A stretch of DNA of 17,744 bases from CAZINM01 sp964540605. Lineage in GTDB: Bacteria; Patescibacteriota; Dojkabacteria; SC72; JAHDCA01. The notes under the pieces were generated by a model. The model saw only the letters and a program-made list of their open reading frames with translations. It searched no databases and had not been told where the DNA came from. The DNA lies in assembly GCA_964540605.1 (NCBI GenBank), contig CAZINM010000018.1, forward strand, positions 1 to 17,744, written 5' to 3'. Positions within the stretch are counted from its first letter, which is position 1. Each line of letters opens with the position of its first letter. This document shows, piece after piece, positions 14,013 to 17,744 of this stretch. Both the position numbers and the translations under genes were made by a program.

Positions 14013-15866
14013 ATGTATGTTACACCCAAGCAGAAAAGAAAATACTTAATAACATCTTTAATAGTAGCAATTGCTATTCCTTTGACTGTATTAGCCGGAT
14101 ATATGGTAACAAGGTATATTTCCAATGCTGATGAAGCAGCTACTCCAGAAAATGTAGCGATTTCAAATATCACAACAAAATCAGTAACAATAACCTGGAC
14201 AACAGGTGTATCTTCATCGGGACAAGTGGTGGTCACTAGCGGTGGCCAAAATTCTGACCCATTCATAGATTTTAGAGGTGTTGAAAATAGGAAAACTCAT
14301 TTTGTTGAGATCAATGATCTAGATTCTGGTACAGATTATACCTTTAGAATTAGATCAAATGGCGAGGACTATTTTAGTGAAAATGGTAATGATTTCAAAT
14401 TTTCGACATTTGATATCTCTGATAACACCCCAGTACCAAACCCTCTTTATGGAACAATCCAAAATGTAGATGATAACGACTCGATCATTTTTATTTATAC
14501 TACTTCTCCTAGCGAATCTTTGCCATTATCTACAACTCCAACAACAACTGGGAATTGGATAATAGATCTGTCAGCTTTAACAAATTCGACCGGAGGCCTT
14601 GTCAATGTTACTGCAGATACAGTATTGAAGATCGTAATATTTGGTCCGGATTCCACTGGTGATGTAGAGTCTGGTAAATATTCAGAATTAGTAGGGGAAG
14701 ATGGTGAGATCGTAGATACAGTTGTTTTATCTTTAGAGAGTAAGGAAAACTTAATTGCAGAATTACCAAGTGGATCTGTAATAAGTAGTGTAACCCCAGT
14801 ACAGCCTGATCCAGTCATTCCAGATCCAGACCCAGTCACTCCAGATCCAGACCCAGTTACTCCCGACCCCGATCCAGAAACTCCAGATCCAGACCCAGTT
14901 ACCCCTGATCCAGATCCTGTGGTCCCCGATCCAGAACCTCAGTTCGATCCATCGGAGAGGGAGTTTGTATTACGAAATGATGTGACTTGGGAGAATTTGA
15001 TTCTTGGTACTTCAACACAAGTCGTACCACCTGATGTTGTTACCGGAGAAGGATCTGTGAAATTTGTTAATTTGACAGAGACATCTTTTGGTGTTGTGTG
15101 GCTAAGTGATGATGCAGAGGAAGGAGAGGTTCTTTATGGAACTTCAGAATCTGATCTATCAGATAAAGCACGAGATATTAGAGATGGACTTTTGGAAAAA
15201 GGATCTTATCATTCTCATCTTGTACAAGTAACAGATCTTGACCCAGAAACTGAATATTTCTTTGAAATATCATCAGGAGATGATGTGTATGATGATGATG
15301 GTTCACCTTATTCAATAACCACTTTTGAAAGTCTAAGTAGTCCACCTCCCCTTGATTCTATTTCAGGTTACATAACTGGAATGTCATCTTTTGAAGATGT
15401 GGTTGTATTACTAACAATAATAAATAAAGATTCAGAAGGAACTTCGGGAGATTCTAATATCGTAGGAGAAGTTACTGACTCTTCTGGCAATTGGATAGCA
15501 AATATTGGTGATGTTAGAAATTCTGATGGTAGCGTGTATTACGAATATTCTGATGACGATGAGCTTGAAGTTGAATTAGTAGTTTACGGTGAATCTGATA
15601 TTGAAACTTATGTGATGTCCGGAATTTCTACTGCTGATATTGTATCGGAAGTTATTGAGCCAGTAAGTGATCTATCCGGAGATGTTGCTCTATTGGATAA
15701 TTATGGGATCTCAACTACATTCCTGACCAATTTGTTGAACTCAAATTACACATCTCCCAATACCTCTGTTGATTCATCAATGTTATTCAGTATTTTATTA
15801 GGGATCTCAGTTTTTGGTGTATCATACCTTTTCAAGGAGTTCTTGGATGATCGAAGATCTAGATAA
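14013..15866 (+). CDS. Surface protein with duplicated FN3 + beta-sandwich modules and two terminal membrane helices
   Basis: A 617-residue protein with a basic start and membrane helix (about 11-33). Two copies of the same pair of domains follow. Copy one is an FN3 (purple-acid-phosphatase-N type; TTKSVTITWTT to DLDSGTDYTFRI, about 44-133) plus a sandwich (NPLYGTIQNV, GNWIIDLS, about 144-245). Copy two is FN3 (ETSFGVVWLS, EVLYG, DLDPETEYFFEI, about 345-438) plus sandwich (DSISGYITG, GNWIANIG, about 449-545). They are joined by a Pro-Asp linker of six 7-residue units (268-309). A second membrane helix (588-608) ends in a basic tail (DDRRSR), so both ends are probably inside and the modules outside. 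It resembles a sortase substrate in layout but has no LPXTG. No catalytic motif is seen; an adhesive or scaffold role is inference. Confidence 0.75.
   Translation: MYVTPKQKRKYLITSLIVAIAIPLTVLAGYMVTRYISNADEAATPENVAISNITTKSVTITWTTGVSSSGQVVVTSGGQNSDPFIDFRGVENRKTHFVEINDLDSGTDYTFRIRSNGEDYFSENGNDFKFSTFDISDNTPVPNPLYGTIQNVDDNDSIIFIYTTSPSESLPLSTTPTTTGNWIIDLSALTNSTGGLVNVTADTVLKIVIFGPDSTGDVESGKYSELVGEDGEIVDTVVLSLESKENLIAELPSGSVISSVTPVQPDPVIPDPDPVTPDPDPVTPDPDPETPDPDPVTPDPDPVVPDPEPQFDPSEREFVLRNDVTWENLILGTSTQVVPPDVVTGEGSVKFVNLTETSFGVVWLSDDAEEGEVLYGTSESDLSDKARDIRDGLLEKGSYHSHLVQVTDLDPETEYFFEISSGDDVYDDDGSPYSITTFESLSSPPPLDSISGYITGMSSFEDVVVLLTIINKDSEGTSGDSNIVGEVTDSSGNWIANIGDVRNSDGSVYYEYSDDDELEVELVVYGESDIETYVMSGISTADIVSEVIEPVSDLSGDVALLDNYGISTTFLTNLLNSNYTSPNTSVDSSMLFSILLGISVFGVSYLFKEFLDDRRSR
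14814..14939 (+). repeat. Tandem 21-bp repeat encoding a Pro-Asp linker
   Basis: Six tandem 21-base units code for VxPDPDP-type heptads: VIPDPDP, three VTPDPDP, one ETPDPDP and a last VVPDPEP. Several units are nearly identical in DNA, while others differ by synonymous changes such as CCCGACCCCGAT. The tract is locally GC-rich in an AT-rich gene. Confidence 0.9.
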
Positions 15867-15867
15867 A

Positions 15868-15896
15868 TTGAGTAATGTAAATGGATAGTATAAAAT
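15868..15896 (+). promoter_or_regulatory. Candidate promoter giving a near-leaderless mRNA for the Cys-rich secreted protein
   Basis: TTGAGT (15868-15873) and TAAAAT (15891-15896) are 17 bases apart; TATAAA (15889-15894) is an alternative -10 at 15 bases. The +1 would be about 15903-15905, right at the ATG at 15906. Confidence 0.4.
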
Positions 15897-15905
15897 TATA
15901 CGGTC

Positions 15906-17312
15906 ATGAAGATAAACAAAGTTTATTATGAAATAAGTAAAAAGATACTCGTTTTAATTGCTTTATTCTCAATCGGAGCTTTAATAGTTTTATCTTTTGA
16001 ATCTAATAAGAAACAGATCTTGTATAAGTACAACCTTGTATCTGGCGATAACACGGAAACTCAAACAAATTATCTAGCTCAACAATCTTTCTATACACTC
16101 GATGATATTCAGCCAGTCGATAACGATCCAACTAATGATCAATCAACTGAGTTAGTTTATCAGAATGATACTAATGGAGAGGTTTTAGCAGCTGGATGTG
16201 TTCCTTTTAGTGATACAGGGTGTGAGTCACGAACTGTGGCATTCCAACCAGTTTGTGTACAAGGTAGTGCTGTTGTGAATATGAATGGTGGAGTCGCAAC
16301 AGATGGAGGTGACAGTGTTAGAATTACAAAAAATGCAAAGATCGAAGTGTGGAAGATCACTTCTCCATTAGCTATTTTATCTGGTATCGAAAGTACAAAG
16401 GATAATACTTTTGCAATATCAAAATCCGATCCAGCTTTTAGAAGTTCTAGTGATATGATCGATGAAGAGTATGTAGCAAGAGCTTATATGGCTCCAGGTG
16501 CAGAATCAGATCAGATCGACAATATTGCTTCTGGAACTGATGATGATAAATTCTCTGTTCATACTTCTGCTGCAATAGGAGGTGGAAGTTCTGCAGCTGC
16601 ATGGCCAAATGAAGCTACAGTAGAAAAAGAATTGGGTTCTGCTTGTGAAGATTATCAGCCATCACAACCTAGTCCTGAAAAAACAAACTTGTTTGGTGGA
16701 GTTTTAGTAGACGCTTACGGCACACCTGTCGATCCTATTTACCAAAGAAATTATATTGATCACGAACCAGCATGTATTTTTATTGATCCTAATGACATTG
16801 ATCTTCCAAAATCTGATGTATTTGAAACCTGTTTGAATACTAGGTCAGCTTTTGATGGAATTGTAAGGGGTGTTTGGGGTATAGCAAAGAGACTTCAGTG
16901 TCTAGCAGACCCAGCACAATGCGAAAAGGTTGAATTGTTTGGAATAATTATAGATGCACCATTTGGTAAGAATTCACAATGCGAAGAAGGTTCGTGTTCA
17001 GATCAATATTTCGATTACTCTGTAGGTTCGAATTTGGCACCAGACGAAGTAAATGAATATAAAGATGAACCATTTCAAGATGATTTCGAACCAGTGTTAA
17101 AAGCACATTATGTAACAACCCCATGCAAAGTAAGAGTAGATTACGGAACAGTCTATAAAGTTCCTTGCCTTTGGGATATTTCACCTTATTGGAATCAATA
17201 TCAGCTTGAGAAACAACAACATGAACCAAATGATCCAAATTTTCCAACATTTGAAGAGTATTGGAGATTGGTTGAAGATGCTTCAGAGCGAAGAGGTGCT
17301 GTATGTAGTTAG
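15906..17312 (+). CDS. Cys-rich exported protein of unknown function
   Basis: A 468-residue protein I do not recognise. A basic start and one hydrophobic helix (about 14-31) send it out of the cell, probably as an N-terminal anchor since no clean signal-peptidase site follows. After a polar stretch (to about 90) come 13 cysteines spread through the rest, often in Gly/Ser/Pro-rich settings (AAGCVPFSDTGCES, SQCEEGSCSD, TPCKV, VPCLWD), suggesting a disulfide-stabilised extracellular fold. The C-terminal third is rich in aromatic and acidic residues (YWNQYQ, FEEYWRL) and ends with Cys-Ser. It sits 39 bases after the duplicated-FN3 protein and 24 bases before the next exported protein, so it belongs to the same envelope cluster. 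No catalytic motif was found. Confidence 0.7.
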   Translation: MKINKVYYEISKKILVLIALFSIGALIVLSFESNKKQILYKYNLVSGDNTETQTNYLAQQSFYTLDDIQPVDNDPTNDQSTELVYQNDTNGEVLAAGCVPFSDTGCESRTVAFQPVCVQGSAVVNMNGGVATDGGDSVRITKNAKIEVWKITSPLAILSGIESTKDNTFAISKSDPAFRSSSDMIDEEYVARAYMAPGAESDQIDNIASGTDDDKFSVHTSAAIGGGSSAAAWPNEATVEKELGSACEDYQPSQPSPEKTNLFGGVLVDAYGTPVDPIYQRNYIDHEPACIFIDPNDIDLPKSDVFETCLNTRSAFDGIVRGVWGIAKRLQCLADPAQCEKVELFGIIIDAPFGKNSQCEEGSCSDQYFDYSVGSNLAPDEVNEYKDEPFQDDFEPVLKAHYVTTPCKVRVDYGTVYKVPCLWDISPYWNQYQLEKQQHEPNDPNFPTFEEYWRLVEDASERRGAVCS

Positions 17313-17336
17313 TATATAAATTCTAAAGATAAAGTA

Positions 17337-17744
17337 ATGGATAAATTTCTAAATTTCAGTAAAGGTGTTTATAGAAAAGCCTCAAAGGTTTGGGGTGCAT
17401 CTTCAAAATTATTGAAAAATAATAAAATTCAAAACTGGTTTGTATTTACTCTTGTAACATTTACGGTGCTTTCTTCTGTGCAAACATATGCACAAGCAGA
17501 TCCTGTATTGCAAATTGATGGTAATGAAGGATATACGAATGTTAAATTTACTCAAGAAGCTACAACTGGTGAATCAGAAAGTTATAACAACTACAATATG
17601 GCTGGAAATGGTTTGGTGTCAACATTAACGAATGTTGTTGGCGCTTTAGAGCCTTCAATATTTTCTGGTTATGAAGCAGCTATAGATAAATATGGTGACG
17701 AACTTTCAGCAACTACAAAACTTGGTTTGACTGGTACACTTGAA
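17337..17744 (+). CDS. Exported protein, N-terminal part only (runs off the window)
   Basis: ATG 17337 opens a frame that continues without a stop for 136 codons to the window end. A long basic n-region (1-32, many Lys/Ser) precedes a hydrophobic core (NWFVFTLVTFTVLSS, about 33-47) and a clear signal-peptidase-like site TYAQA/D (cleavage after residue 54). The mature part begins polar, then shows NMAGNGLVSTLTNVVGALEP and an amphipathic segment with GYEAAIDKYG. The start of the next domain looks like the region before the membrane domain of large secretion or pilus proteins in CPR genomes (VirB6/TrbL-like), but the visible part has no membrane bundle, so this is only a guess. It follows the Cys-rich protein by 24 bases. 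No Shine-Dalgarno. Confidence 0.7.
   Translation, partial: MDKFLNFSKGVYRKASKVWGASSKLLKNNKIQNWFVFTLVTFTVLSSVQTYAQADPVLQIDGNEGYTNVKFTQEATTGESESYNNYNMAGNGLVSTLTNVVGALEPSIFSGYEAAIDKYGDELSATTKLGLTGTLE

Noticed and set aside
15740..15866. Sortase sorting signal at the C-terminus of the duplicated-FN3 protein
   Set aside because: There is a hydrophobic helix and a basic tail but no LPXTG-like motif before it. Treated as a membrane anchor.
1..17744. UGA recoded as Gly (code 25)
   Set aside because: TGA ends the gene at 9-3941, rsmE and the lipoprotein at sensible lengths, and no gene needs TGA to be read through.
1..17744. tRNA genes, CRISPR arrays and insertion sequences
   Set aside because: No tRNA T-loop/acceptor arrangement, no regularly spaced direct repeats other than the coding Pro-Asp tract, and no transposase or terminal inverted repeats were seen.

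Overview
The window looks like a chromosome segment from a low-GC, host-dependent or streamlined bacterium, most likely a member of the Patescibacteria (Candidate Phyla Radiation). I infer this from a pared-down translation operon, a short IF2 without its usual N-terminal region, almost no Shine-Dalgarno sequences, several promoters placed to give leaderless or nearly leaderless mRNAs, and two large groups of secreted repeat/beta-sandwich proteins. TGA is used as a stop (gene at 9-3941, rsmE, and the lipoprotein at 13126), so the code is not the UGA=Gly code of Gracilibacteria/Absconditabacteria. The lineage within the CPR is not resolved by eye.

Region 1 (1-4007) holds one very large membrane-anchored extracellular protein, ending at a rho-independent terminator. 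It has an FN3-like domain, a carboxypeptidase-regulatory-like sandwich, a glycoside-hydrolase-like barrel, a carbohydrate-binding-like jelly roll and a C-terminal surface domain.

Region 2 (4041-11244) is a compressed form of the classical nusA-infB-rpsO-pnp locus: nusA, ylxR, infB, a degenerate DHH-family protein in the place usually taken by nrnA, then rpsO and pnp. The usual rimP, rbfA, truB and ribF are absent from this stretch. rpsO has its own promoter and a structured leader with a possible 29-codon upstream ORF. A strong hairpin after pnp can terminate transcription from both sides.

Region 3 (11283-13039, minus strand) is a two-gene rRNA-methyltransferase operon: rsmE followed, with an ATGA overlap, by an NOL1/NOP2/sun-family m5C methyltransferase.

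Region 4 (13126-17744, plus strand) is a run of envelope proteins: a small FN3-like lipoprotein, a membrane-anchored coiled-coil protein, a double-membrane-anchored protein with duplicated FN3+sandwich modules and a Pro-Asp linker, a Cys-rich secreted protein, and the start of another exported protein cut by the window end. None has a recognisable enzyme signature. Together they are the best candidate here for an undescribed envelope or surface apparatus. No tRNA, rRNA, CRISPR array or insertion sequence was seen, and no gap between genes exceeds 300 bases.
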